DNA of 64,000 bases. Source: Citricoccus alkalitolerans (GTDB taxonomy: Bacteria > Actinomycetota > Actinomycetes > Actinomycetales > Micrococcaceae). The translations under genes were made by a program, and so were the position numbers. The DNA lies in the NCBI RefSeq assembly GCF_039528175.1, contig NZ_BAAALH010000001.1, forward strand, positions 558,001-622,000, read 5' to 3'. The notes beneath the pieces are model-generated. The model saw nothing but the letters and a program-made list of their open reading frames with translations. It searched no databases and was not told the origin of the DNA. This document shows, piece after piece, positions 26,961 to 36,462 of the stretch; positions within the stretch are counted from its first letter, which is position 1; the number at the start of each line of letters is the position of its first letter.

Positions 26961-26991
26961 TTGACACCGTAAGCACCCACTCGGGGATACT
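26961..26991 (+). promoter_or_regulatory. ilvBNC promoter (TTGACA ... GATACT)
   Basis: TTGACA at 26961-26966 and GATACT at 26986-26991, with 19 bp between. The -10 ends 6 nt before the leader peptide ATG at 26998, so transcription would begin on or beside that ATG, making the leader peptide mRNA leaderless. Confidence 0.65.
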
Positions 26992-26997
26992 GGTCGC

Positions 26998-27042
26998 ATG
27001 TCCAACACACGACTAGTCGTCGTTATCCAGCGCCTGGCCTGA
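26998..27042 (+). CDS. ilvL: ilvB operon leader peptide (14 aa)
   Basis: ATG to TGA encodes MSNTRLVVVIQRLA. Codons 6-10 (27013-27027) are Leu-Val-Val-Val-Ile, all branched-chain residues, and another Leu follows. This is the sensing run of a classic transcription attenuator: ribosomes stall here when charged branched-chain tRNAs are scarce. The 3' end of the open frame forms one arm of a stem with 27074-27082. It appears to be translated from a leaderless transcript. Related leader peptides precede ilvB in other actinobacteria. Confidence 0.85.
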   Translation: MSNTRLVVVIQRLA

Positions 27043-27124
27043 ACCACGGTTCGGTACGGCGGGTTCGCCCGCTGCCAGGCGCGAAACCCCGAGTAGGCCA
27101 ACCGGCCGCCGTCGGGGTTTTTTT
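27030..27124 (+). promoter_or_regulatory. ilvB transcription attenuator (competing stems plus terminator)
   Basis: Three elements are visible. Stem A: GCGCCTGGC (27030-27038, end of the leader ORF) with GCCAGGCGC (27074-27082), perfect 9 bp. Antiterminator candidate: GGGTTCGC (27061-27068) with GCGAAACCC (27081-27089), one bulged A. Terminator: AAACCCCGA (27084-27092) with TCGGGGTTT (27112-27120), then seven T ending at 27124. Stem A and the antiterminator exclude each other, and the antiterminator excludes the terminator. Stalling at Leu-Val-Val-Val-Ile would cover the 5' arm of stem A, favouring readthrough into ilvB. Confidence 0.8.
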
Positions 27125-27269
27125 GTTGGGGAAGCGGAACGAAGCCGGCCATCACATCGGCTTCACTGGTTTCTCCGCCAGCAGGCGGACGACCCGGGGG
27201 ACACCCGGGCCGGGCACCCAAGGGGCTTTGAGTAGCCATCGGACTAGCAGTGACGAAGAAGGCACAGCA

Positions 27270-29141
27270 ATGAGCAACGGATCTCGCATCACCCCGTCGG
27301 TGATGCCGTCCCACACGGCCCGTGACAAGCGGGACAGGAACGAGTCGCCGGCCGACAGTCTGGTCCCCGGCCCCAACCGGGTCGTCGAGCCGGTGCAGAT
27401 GACCGGATCAGAGGCGATCGTGCGGGCGCTGGAGGAATTGGGCGTGACGGATGTCTTCGGGCTTCCGGGCGGAGCCATCCTGCCGACCTACGACCCGTTG
27501 ATGGACTCCACCACCATCCGCCACATCTTGGTGCGCCACGAGCAGGGCGCGGGTCACGCCGCACAGGGCTACTACCTGGCGTCGGGCCGGCCCGGCGTGG
27601 CGATTGCGACCTCGGGTCCCGGTGCCACCAACCTCGTGACGGCCATTGCGGATGCCCACATGGACTCCCAGGCCTGCGTGTTCATCACGGGTCAGGTCGC
27701 CTCGACGGCCATCGGCTCCGATGCTTTCCAGGAGGCGGACATCGTCGGCATCACCATGCCGATCACCAAGCACTCCCGGCTGATCACGAAGGCTGCCGAC
27801 ATCCCCCAGGCCATGGCCGAGGCCTTCCACATCGCCACCACCGGCCGTCCCGGCCCCGTCCTGGTGGACGTGGCCAAGGACGCCCAGCAGGCGATGATGG
27901 AGTTCTCCTGGCCCCCGAAGCTCGACCTGCCGGGCTACCGGCCGGTGGTCCGCGGTCACTCCAAGCAGGTGCGGGAGGCGGCCCGGCTCATCCAGCGGGC
28001 CGAGCGTCCGGTGCTCTATGTGGGCGGCGGCGTCTCCCGCGGCCACGCCAGCGTCGAGCTGGCCGAGCTCGCCGAACTCACGGGCGCGCCGGTCGTGACC
28101 ACCCTGACGGCGCGCGGCGTCTTCCCGGACTCCCATGAGCAGCACCTGGGCATGCCGGGCATGCACGGTTCCGTGGCCGCCGTCTCGGCACTGCAGATGT
28201 CCGACCTGCTGATCACGCTCGGGGCCCGCTTCGACGACCGCGTCACGGGCCAGCTGGACTCCTTCGCGCCGAAGGCCAAGGTCATCCACGCCGACATCGA
28301 CCCGGCCGAGATCTCCAAGAACCGCACGGCGGACGTGCCGATCGTGGGCTCCGTCAAGGAGATCATCCCCGAACTCAGCGATGCCGTGCGGGACACCCAT
28401 GCCGAGGCCGGGAAGCCGGACCTGGCCGAGTGGTGGACTGTGCTGAACCGACTCCGCGAGACCTACCCGATGGGCTACACGCCCACCGAGGACGGCCTGA
28501 TGAGCCCTCAGAAGGTCATCGAGCGGCTCTCGGAGCACTCCGGGTCCGAGGCCGTGTACGTGGCCGGGGTAGGCCAGCACCAGATGTGGGCCAGTCAGTT
28601 CGTCCAGTACGAGCGCCCCCACCAGTGGTTGAATTCCGCCGGCCTCGGGACCATGGGCTTCGCGGTGCCCGCAGCCATGGGAGCCCAGGTCGGCAACCCG
28701 GACCGCGTCGTCTGGGCCATCGACGGGGACGGCTGCTTCCAGATGACCAACCAGGAGCTGGCCACGTGCCTGATCAACAAGATCCCGATCAAGGTGGCGA
28801 TCATCAACAACTCCTCGTTGGGCATGGTGCGCCAGTGGCAGACCCTGTTCTACGAGTCGCGCTACTCGAACACGGATCTCAACACAGGGCACGACACCAT
28901 TCGGGTGCCCGACTTCGTGAAGCTCGCCGAGGCGTACGGCTGCGTCGGCCTGCGGTGCGAGAACGAGGCAGACCTGGACGCCACGATCGAACAGGCCCTG
29001 GCGATCAACGACCGCCCGGTGATCGTCGACTTCGTGGTCTCCCGTGACTCCATGGTGTGGCCGATGGTCCCCTCCGGCGTGGGCAACAGCGAGATCCAAG
29101 TGGCCAAGGACATGACCCCGGACTGGGACGAGGAGGACTGA
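27270..29141 (+). CDS. ilvB: Acetolactate synthase (AHAS) large catalytic subunit
   Basis: 623 aa. ThDP-dependent carboligase making 2-acetolactate or 2-aceto-2-hydroxybutyrate, the first committed step for valine, leucine and isoleucine. The ThDP-activating Glu is in VRHEQGAGHAAQGY. The ThDP/Mg motif runs from GDGCFQMTNQE to INNSSLGMVRQWQ. A hydrophilic N-terminal extension of about 45 residues precedes the conserved EAIVRALEELGV. ATG 27270 is at the end of a 145-nt stretch after the attenuator terminator. IlvN, its regulatory subunit, begins 3 nt after the stop. Confidence 0.96.
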   Translation: MSNGSRITPSVMPSHTARDKRDRNESPADSLVPGPNRVVEPVQMTGSEAIVRALEELGVTDVFGLPGGAILPTYDPLMDSTTIRHILVRHEQGAGHAAQGYYLASGRPGVAIATSGPGATNLVTAIADAHMDSQACVFITGQVASTAIGSDAFQEADIVGITMPITKHSRLITKAADIPQAMAEAFHIATTGRPGPVLVDVAKDAQQAMMEFSWPPKLDLPGYRPVVRGHSKQVREAARLIQRAERPVLYVGGGVSRGHASVELAELAELTGAPVVTTLTARGVFPDSHEQHLGMPGMHGSVAAVSALQMSDLLITLGARFDDRVTGQLDSFAPKAKVIHADIDPAEISKNRTADVPIVGSVKEIIPELSDAVRDTHAEAGKPDLAEWWTVLNRLRETYPMGYTPTEDGLMSPQKVIERLSEHSGSEAVYVAGVGQHQMWASQFVQYERPHQWLNSAGLGTMGFAVPAAMGAQVGNPDRVVWAIDGDGCFQMTNQELATCLINKIPIKVAIINNSSLGMVRQWQTLFYESRYSNTDLNTGHDTIRVPDFVKLAEAYGCVGLRCENEADLDATIEQALAINDRPVIVDFVVSRDSMVWPMVPSGVGNSEIQVAKDMTPDWDEED

Positions 29142-29144
29142 CCC

Positions 29145-29657
29145 ATGGCACGACACACGCTGTCCGTATTGGTGGAGGATGTGCCGGGCGTGCTGACGCG
29201 CGTCGCCAGCCTCTTCGCCCGCCGGGCCTTCAACATCCATTCCCTGGCCGTGGGCACCTCGGAACTTGAGGGGCTGTCCCGCATCACCGTGGTGGTGGAC
29301 GCCGAGGGCGACCTGCTGGAGCAGGTGACCAAACAGCTGAACAAGCTTGTCAACGTCATCAAGGTCGTCGAGCTCTCGTCCGGTGGCTCAGTCCAGCGCG
29401 ACCACCTGCTGGTCAAGGTCCGCTCCGATGCAGCGTCCCGGTCCCAGGTGGTCCAGGCCGTCGAGCTCTTCCGCGCCTCCGTGGTGGACGTCTCCACGGA
29501 TTCGGTGACCATCGAGGCGACGGGCGCGGCCGACAAGCTGTCCGCCCTGCTCGAGGTCCTGGAGCCTTTCGGGATCCGTGAGCTCGTTCGCTCCGGCACT
29601 ATCGCCGTCGGGCGTGGGGGCAAGTCGATGACCGACCGCGCCCTCCCCAAGAGCTGA
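29145..29657 (+). CDS. ilvN: Acetolactate synthase small regulatory subunit
   Basis: 170 aa. It has an N-terminal ACT domain (LVEDVPGVLTRVASLFARR, then NIHSLAVG) that binds valine for feedback control, followed by the AHAS small-subunit C-terminal domain. It activates the IlvB catalytic subunit and makes it valine-sensitive. It starts 3 nt after the ilvB stop, in the ilvB-ilvN-ilvC operon. Confidence 0.96.
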   Translation: MARHTLSVLVEDVPGVLTRVASLFARRAFNIHSLAVGTSELEGLSRITVVVDAEGDLLEQVTKQLNKLVNVIKVVELSSGGSVQRDHLLVKVRSDAASRSQVVQAVELFRASVVDVSTDSVTIEATGAADKLSALLEVLEPFGIRELVRSGTIAVGRGGKSMTDRALPKS

Positions 29658-29715
29658 ACCCAGAACCACCCCAAACCATCTCATCCAACAGACATCCACA
29701 ACGAGGAGATTTCCT

Positions 29716-30747
29716 GTGACGACCACCAAGTACTACGAAGACGACGCCGACCTGTCGATCATCCAGGGCCGCACCGTCGCCGTCATCGGCTACGGCTCCC
29801 AGGGTCATGCGCACTCCCTGAGCCTGCGCGATTCCGGCGTCGACGTCCGCATCGGCCTGGCCGAGGGCTCGAAGTCCCGTGCCAAGGCCGAGGCCGAGGG
29901 CCTGCGCGTCGTCTCCGTGGCCGAGGCCGCTGCTGAAGCGGACCTCATCATGATCCTGACCCCGGACCAGGTCCAGGGCGCGGTCTACAGCGAGCACATC
30001 GCCCCGAACCTGCAGGACGGCGACGCCCTGTTCTTCGCCCACGGCTTCAACATCCGCTTCGGCTACATCCAGCCCCCGGCCGGAGTGGACGTCGCTCTGG
30101 TCGCCCCGAAGGGCCCGGGCCACGTGGTCCGCCGCGAATTCGAGGCAGGCCGCGGCGTGCCGGCGCTGGTCGCCGTGGAGCAGGATGCCACCGGCAACGC
30201 CAAGAACCTGGCCCTGGCCTACGCCAAGGGCATCGGCGGCACCCGCGCCGGCGTCATCGAGACCACCTTCACCGAGGAGACCGAGTCCGACCTCTTCGGT
30301 GAGCAGGCCGTGCTCTGCGGTGGCGCCTCCCAGCTGGTCCAGTACGGGTTCGAGACCCTGACCGAGGCCGGCTACCAGCCGGAGATCGCCTACTTCGAGG
30401 TCCTGCACGAGCTCAAGCTCATCGTGGACCTCATGGTCGAGGGCGGCATCGCCAAGCAGCGCTGGTCCGTCTCCGACACCGCTGAGTACGGCGACTACGT
30501 CTCCGGCCCGCGCGTGATCGACCCGTCCGTCAAGGAGAACATGAAGGCCGTGCTGGCCGACATCCAGGACGGCACCTTCGCGAAGCGCTTCATGGACGAC
30601 CAGGCCGCCGGTGGCCCCGAGTTCAAGAAACTGCGTGCCGCCGGGGAGGCGCACCCGATCGAGAAGACCGGCCGCGATCTGCGCCAGATGTTCTCCTGGC
30701 TGAAGGACTCCGACGACGACTACACCGAGGGCACCGCGGCCCGCTGA
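29716..30747 (+). CDS. ilvC: Ketol-acid reductoisomerase (class I)
   Basis: 343 aa, the class I length. The N-terminal Rossmann NADPH-binding loop is IGYGSQGHAHSLSLRDSG. The knotted C-terminal domain has the Mg-binding acidic residues (EETESDLFGEQAVLCGG, then YFEVLHELKLIVDLM). It isomerises and reduces acetolactate to 2,3-dihydroxyisovalerate. It sits 58 nt after ilvN, with GAGGAG upstream of the GTG at 29716. It is the last gene of the attenuated operon. Confidence 0.97.
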   Translation: MTTTKYYEDDADLSIIQGRTVAVIGYGSQGHAHSLSLRDSGVDVRIGLAEGSKSRAKAEAEGLRVVSVAEAAAEADLIMILTPDQVQGAVYSEHIAPNLQDGDALFFAHGFNIRFGYIQPPAGVDVALVAPKGPGHVVRREFEAGRGVPALVAVEQDATGNAKNLALAYAKGIGGTRAGVIETTFTEETESDLFGEQAVLCGGASQLVQYGFETLTEAGYQPEIAYFEVLHELKLIVDLMVEGGIAKQRWSVSDTAEYGDYVSGPRVIDPSVKENMKAVLADIQDGTFAKRFMDDQAAGGPEFKKLRAAGEAHPIEKTGRDLRQMFSWLKDSDDDYTEGTAAR

Positions 30748-30771
30748 TCGAGCGCGCACCACTGAACACTC

Positions 30772-30824
30772 TCAGTCGACTTCGCGTGGGTCATCAAGCC
30801 CAGAACCCACGCGAAGTCGACTGA
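30772..30824. terminator. Perfect 20-bp inverted repeat after ilvC
   Basis: Arms 30772-30791 and 30805-30824 are perfect complements (20 bp, including a GTCGAC) separated by 13 nt. It lies 24 nt after the ilvC stop and about 85 nt upstream of a probable serA -10. It probably ends the ilvBNC transcript. There is no T-run, and the length and perfection also fit a dispersed palindromic element. Confidence 0.65.
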
Positions 30825-30909
30825 AAGCGTTGGTGAGGGGCCGTCGTCGTCCCTCTGGCCGGTCAGCGGGCCGCGATGCGGTCTGCCGCCGACCACCCCT
30901 GCCTACCCC

Positions 30910-30915
30910 TAGAAT
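30910..30915 (+). promoter_or_regulatory. Putative serA -10 box (TAGAAT)
   Basis: TAGAAT in the ilvC-serA gap would give a leader of about 55 nt before the GTG at 30977, which has AAGG 8-9 nt upstream. No clear -35 is visible. Confidence 0.4.
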
Positions 30916-30976
30916 CGAAACGGCCGACCCGAGCCAGCGCGGTCGGCATCCCTGACTACCCGAAGGTGATCGACCC

Positions 30977-32575
30977 GTGTCTGAGACCAAGCCCGTTGTC
31001 CTCATTGCTGAAGAACTCTCCCCGGCCACGGTGGACGCGCTCGGTCCGGACTTCGAGGTCAGGACCACGGACGGTGCGGACCGCGCTCAACTGCTGGCCG
31101 CCCTGCAGGAGGCCAACGCGGTTCTGGTCCGCTCGGCCACGAAGATGGACGCTGAGGCCATCGCGGCCGCACCGAACCTGAAGGTCATCGCCCGGGCCGG
31201 AGTCGGGCTGGACAACGTGGACACGAAGTCCGCCACCCAGGCCGGCGTCATGGTCGTCAACGCCCCGACCTCCAACATCCTCTCGGCCGCGGAACTGACC
31301 TGCGGCCACATCCTCGGGGTGGCCCGCAACATCGCCCCGGCCAACCGTGCGCTCAAAGGTGGCGAGTGGAAGCGGTCCAAGTACTCGGGAGTCGAGCTCT
31401 ACGAGAAGAAGCTCGGCATCATCGGACTGGGCCGGATCGGCTCACTGGTGGCCGAGCGCATGCGCTCCTTCGGCATGGAGATCCTGGCCTACGACCCGTA
31501 CGTCACCTCCGCCCGCGCTCAGCAGATCGGTGCCCGGCTGCTGTCCCTCGACGAGTTGCTGGCCGAGTCGGACTTCATCACCATCCACATGCCGCGGACC
31601 CCGGAGACCCTCGGCATGATCTCGGACGAGCAGTTCCGCATCATGAAGGACACCTCCTTCGTGGTGAACGTCGCCCGCGGCGGCCTGATCGACGAGGACG
31701 CCCTGCACCGCGCCCTCGAGGCGGACATCATCGGCGGCGCGGCCATCGATGTCTTCTCTTCCGAACCCGCCGTGGACCTGCCGTTCTTCGCCCATGACAA
31801 CGCCGTCGTCACCCCGCACCTGGGTGCCTCCACCGAGGAGGCCCAGGAGAAGGCCGGTGTGTCCGTGGCCAAGTCCGTGCGCCTGGCGCTGGCCGGCGAG
31901 CTCGTCCCGGACGCCGTCAACGTGGCCGGCGGGGTCATCCACGAGGACGTCCGTCCCGGCATCCCGCTGGCGGAGAAGCTCGGCCGCATCCTCACGGCCC
32001 TGTCCACGGGGGACTCGCTCACCGTGGTGGAGCTCGAGGTCGCCGGTGAGATCGCGGACAAGGACGTGAAGTCCCTGCAGCTGGCCGCCCTCAAGGGCGT
32101 GTTCACGGACGTCGTCTCCGACCAGGTCTCCTACGTCAACGCCCCGGTCCTGGCCGAGCAGCGCGGCGTCGAGTCCCGGTTGACCACCACCGCCGAGTCC
32201 CCGGCCTACCGGAACACCGTCACCGTCAAGGGTGCCACCTCCAACGGCACGCAGATCTCCGTGGCCGGCACACTGACCGGGCCGAAGCAGGTACAGAAGG
32301 TCGTCGGCGTCGACGGCTACGAGCTCGAGGTCCCCATGGCGGAGCACCTGCTCGTGTTCCGCTACACCGACCGTCCGGGCGTCATCGGCACCATCGGCCA
32401 GGTCCTCGGCGACGCCGGCGTCAACATCGCCGGCATGGATGTGTCCCGCCAGGAGGAGGGTGGAGAGGCCTTGGCGCTGCTGACCCTGGACGCCACTCTG
32501 CCGTCCGGCGTGGCCGAGGAGCTCGGCAACGCCATCGGTGCCTCGAAGGTGGCCGGCATCGACCTGGAGGACTGA
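30977..32575 (+). CDS. serA: D-3-phosphoglycerate dehydrogenase (long, ACT-containing form)
   Basis: 532 aa. First step of serine synthesis: oxidises 3-phosphoglycerate with NAD. The substrate and NAD domains contain KLGIIGLGRIGSLVAERM, ARGGLIDEDAL and the catalytic His in VVTPHLGASTEEAQ. The long form adds an intervening ASB-type domain (about 320-450) and a C-terminal ACT domain (YTDRPGVIGTIGQVLGDAGVNIAGMDV), where serine inhibits. Start GTG 30977. It lies between the ilv operon and metG and has its own promoter candidate. Confidence 0.96.
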   Translation: MSETKPVVLIAEELSPATVDALGPDFEVRTTDGADRAQLLAALQEANAVLVRSATKMDAEAIAAAPNLKVIARAGVGLDNVDTKSATQAGVMVVNAPTSNILSAAELTCGHILGVARNIAPANRALKGGEWKRSKYSGVELYEKKLGIIGLGRIGSLVAERMRSFGMEILAYDPYVTSARAQQIGARLLSLDELLAESDFITIHMPRTPETLGMISDEQFRIMKDTSFVVNVARGGLIDEDALHRALEADIIGGAAIDVFSSEPAVDLPFFAHDNAVVTPHLGASTEEAQEKAGVSVAKSVRLALAGELVPDAVNVAGGVIHEDVRPGIPLAEKLGRILTALSTGDSLTVVELEVAGEIADKDVKSLQLAALKGVFTDVVSDQVSYVNAPVLAEQRGVESRLTTTAESPAYRNTVTVKGATSNGTQISVAGTLTGPKQVQKVVGVDGYELEVPMAEHLLVFRYTDRPGVIGTIGQVLGDAGVNIAGMDVSRQEEGGEALALLTLDATLPSGVAEELGNAIGASKVAGIDLED

Positions 32576-32629
32576 CCCTCCCAGCGTGTCCTTCATCACG
32601 CTCTCATCCGCGGATGCTTGACTTCTGCC

Positions 32630-33490
32630 ATGCAGAAGACTCGAGCCCCAGGACATCCCGAGGCCCCGGAGGCCCACGGGATGCCCGAGGCCCACTCTGG
32701 CGCACGGGGCGGGGACAGTAGACCGTGGTGGCGGCCCGCCCTGTGGTGCCTGCTCGCCGCCGGGCTGGTGCTGGTCATCCTCTCCGCAGTGATGCCCCTC
32801 GTCCTGGGGGCTGGCGCTGTGGACCGCACCTCCCCGGTGCGGGTGTTCTTCGACGTGGCAGGGGAGCGCAACCTGCCGACCTGGTGGAACGCGGGCCTGC
32901 TGTTGGTGGCCGGCGCCCTCAGCCTCAGTGTCGGACTGCTGCGCCGCCCCACGCGCCTGGACGGCCGCGGTGGTTGGGCCGCGTGGTCCGGGTTGGGCGC
33001 CCTGCTGGCCCTGATGTCCCTGGACGAGTTCACCGGCATCCACGAGCGGCTGGACGGGCTGTGGCGGCGTCTCGTGGGGGACAACCCGCTGCCGGCCTTC
33101 GAGTGGCTGATGCTGGGCGTACCGGTGGCCGGCGCCGTCGTCGTCTTCCTGTGGCTGTGTGCCCGCGTGCTGCCGGCCCCGTCCATGGCGTTGTATGTGC
33201 TGGGCATCGTGGTGTTCTTCCTCGGGGCGCTCGGTGCCGAGGCCGTGGTGGTGGCGGCCGGGGTGCCGCTGGACTCTTGGGCCTACGTGGCGAGCTACCA
33301 CGTGGAGGAACTGCTCGAGTTCACCGGCTCTGCCCTGTTGGTCGTCGCGCCACTGGCGTCCTTCCGGCTGGCCTCCGGCGCGAAGGCCGATGCGCAGACC
33401 AGCGGACCCTCCAGCGGGCTGGAACTGACGTGGCACGCCGGCCGGAGGCGGGGTAGCGAACCGACCCGGCCGGCGTCGGCGATGCGGTAG
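32630..33490 (+). CDS. Multi-pass membrane protein of unknown function
   Basis: 286 aa. ATG 32630 is preferred to an upstream in-frame TTG at 32618. About six membrane segments are predicted by eye (roughly 36-62, 86-105, 115-131, 156-180, 185-212 and 232-250). Charged residues sit at segment ends in two striking motifs: SLDEFTGIHERL (Asp132, Glu133, His138, Glu139) and SYHVEELLEFTG (His224, Glu226, Glu227, Glu230), with Glu204 in a membrane segment. They could form a metal site. The C-terminus is hydrophilic. I do not recognise the family. It ends 9 nt before metG. Confidence 0.75.
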   Translation: MQKTRAPGHPEAPEAHGMPEAHSGARGGDSRPWWRPALWCLLAAGLVLVILSAVMPLVLGAGAVDRTSPVRVFFDVAGERNLPTWWNAGLLLVAGALSLSVGLLRRPTRLDGRGGWAAWSGLGALLALMSLDEFTGIHERLDGLWRRLVGDNPLPAFEWLMLGVPVAGAVVVFLWLCARVLPAPSMALYVLGIVVFFLGALGAEAVVVAAGVPLDSWAYVASYHVEELLEFTGSALLVVAPLASFRLASGAKADAQTSGPSSGLELTWHAGRRRGSEPTRPASAMR

Positions 33491-33499
33491 ATTCGACAG

Positions 33500-35146
<1,647 letters not shown>

Positions 35147-35153
35147 GGCAGTT

Positions 35154-35188
35154 GTCCACCATGTGGACGGCCAGACCACATGGTGGAC
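35154..35188. promoter_or_regulatory. Inverted repeat with palindromic sites upstream of leuB
   Basis: GTCCACCATGTGG (35154-35166) and its exact complement (35176-35188) form a 13-bp dyad with a 9-nt loop, in the 73-bp metG-leuB gap. Each arm is itself close to a palindrome (GTCCAC-cat-GTGGAC). The layout resembles GTCTCA-nn-ATGTGAGA found at ilvB and leuC minus two symmetric bases, so an operator is possible. A metG terminator is the alternative. Confidence 0.5.
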
Positions 35189-35219
35189 GCTTGGGAGCGT
35201 GTCGGCCTAGCCTGTCGCC

Positions 35220-36347
35220 ATGGACCACACCACCTCCGCCTCCGCTCCGTCCGCTACCACGTCCGGTGCCGCACCAGCCGGAACTGCCGCCGCGCTGGAC
35301 CTCGCCGTCATCGGCGGCGACGGGATCGGCCCGGAGGTCACCGCCGAGGCCCTCAAGGTCATGCGCGCGGCCACCGCTGTCGCCGGCGATGCCGAGATCA
35401 CGGCCACGGAGTACACCCTCGGGGCCGCCCATTGGCTCACGACGGGGGAGACCCTCACCGATGAGTCGCTGGAGCAGTTGCGCGGCCATGACGCCATCCT
35501 GTTCGGTGCCGTCGGTGCGGCCCCCAACGACACCCGGATCCCCTCCGGGCTGATTGAACGCGAGCTGCTGCTCAAGCTCCGGTTCTCGCTCGACCACGGA
35601 GTGAACCTGCGTCCCTCCCGCCTCTACCCTGGCGTCCCGAGCCCGTTGGCCCATCCCGGGGACATCGACTTCGTGGTGGTCCGTGAGGGCACCGAGGGCC
35701 CCTATGTGGGCAACGGCGGTGCCATCCGGACCGGCACCCCCCAGGAGATCGCCACGGAGGTCTCCATCAACACCGCCTTCGGCGTGGAGCGCGTGGTCCG
35801 CCATGCCTTCGCCCTGGCCGCCACCCGGGATCGCCGCCACGTCACCCTGGTGCACAAGCACAACGTCCTGGTCCACGCCGGCCACCTGTGGCGCCGCACC
35901 GTGGAGGCCGTGGCCGCCGAGCATCCGGATGTCACCCACGACTACATGCACGTCGATGCCGCCACGATCTTCCTGACCACGGATCCGGCCCGCTTCGACG
36001 TCATCGTGACGGACAACCTGTTCGGTGACATCCTCACGGACCTCGCTGCGGCCGTCACGGGGGGCATCGGCCTGGCCGCCTCCGGCAACGTCAACATCTC
36101 CGGCACCGCGCCATCCATGTTCGAGCCGGTCCACGGGTCTGCCCCGGACATCGCCGGCCAGCAGAAGGCCGATCCGACGGCGGCCATCCTGTCCGGCGCC
36201 CTGCTGCTCGAGCACGCGGGCCACCCCGAGGCCGCCCGCCGCATCAACGAGGCCGTGTACGCGGACATCGCCTCGCGCGGCAGAGCGGATGGCGCGACGG
36301 CTCGGAGCACCGCCGAGATCGGTGACGACATCGCCCGCTCCGTCTGA
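35220..36347 (+). CDS. leuB: 3-isopropylmalate dehydrogenase
   Basis: 375 aa. NAD-dependent oxidative decarboxylation in leucine synthesis. Family features are GDGIGPEVTAEAL, the substrate Arg in LRPSRLYPG, VVREGTEGPYVG, the catalytic Lys/Asp region (HKHNVLVHAG, DNLFGDILTDLAA) and the NAD loop EPVHGSAPDIAG. ATG 35220 is 6 nt after TAGCCT (leaderless pattern). It follows metG and precedes ilvE; the leuC-leuD partners are 13 kb away beside the IclR gene. Confidence 0.96.
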   Translation: MDHTTSASAPSATTSGAAPAGTAAALDLAVIGGDGIGPEVTAEALKVMRAATAVAGDAEITATEYTLGAAHWLTTGETLTDESLEQLRGHDAILFGAVGAAPNDTRIPSGLIERELLLKLRFSLDHGVNLRPSRLYPGVPSPLAHPGDIDFVVVREGTEGPYVGNGGAIRTGTPQEIATEVSINTAFGVERVVRHAFALAATRDRRHVTLVHKHNVLVHAGHLWRRTVEAVAAEHPDVTHDYMHVDAATIFLTTDPARFDVIVTDNLFGDILTDLAAAVTGGIGLAASGNVNISGTAPSMFEPVHGSAPDIAGQQKADPTAAILSGALLLEHAGHPEAARRINEAVYADIASRGRADGATARSTAEIGDDIARSV

Positions 36348-36462
36348 GGGGTGGCGGCGCCAGTCAGCACCCGGCCGGCTGCCGGCACCCGACCGCCGGC
36401 CGTCACCACCCCGGGAGCCGGCGGGTTCTATGATGGATGCACCCGATGAGAAAGAAGTTGCC

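Noticed and set aside
26909..27269. A riboswitch instead of an attenuator
   Set aside because: The translated run of branched-chain codons and overlapping stems fit attenuation; no known aptamer pattern was recognised.
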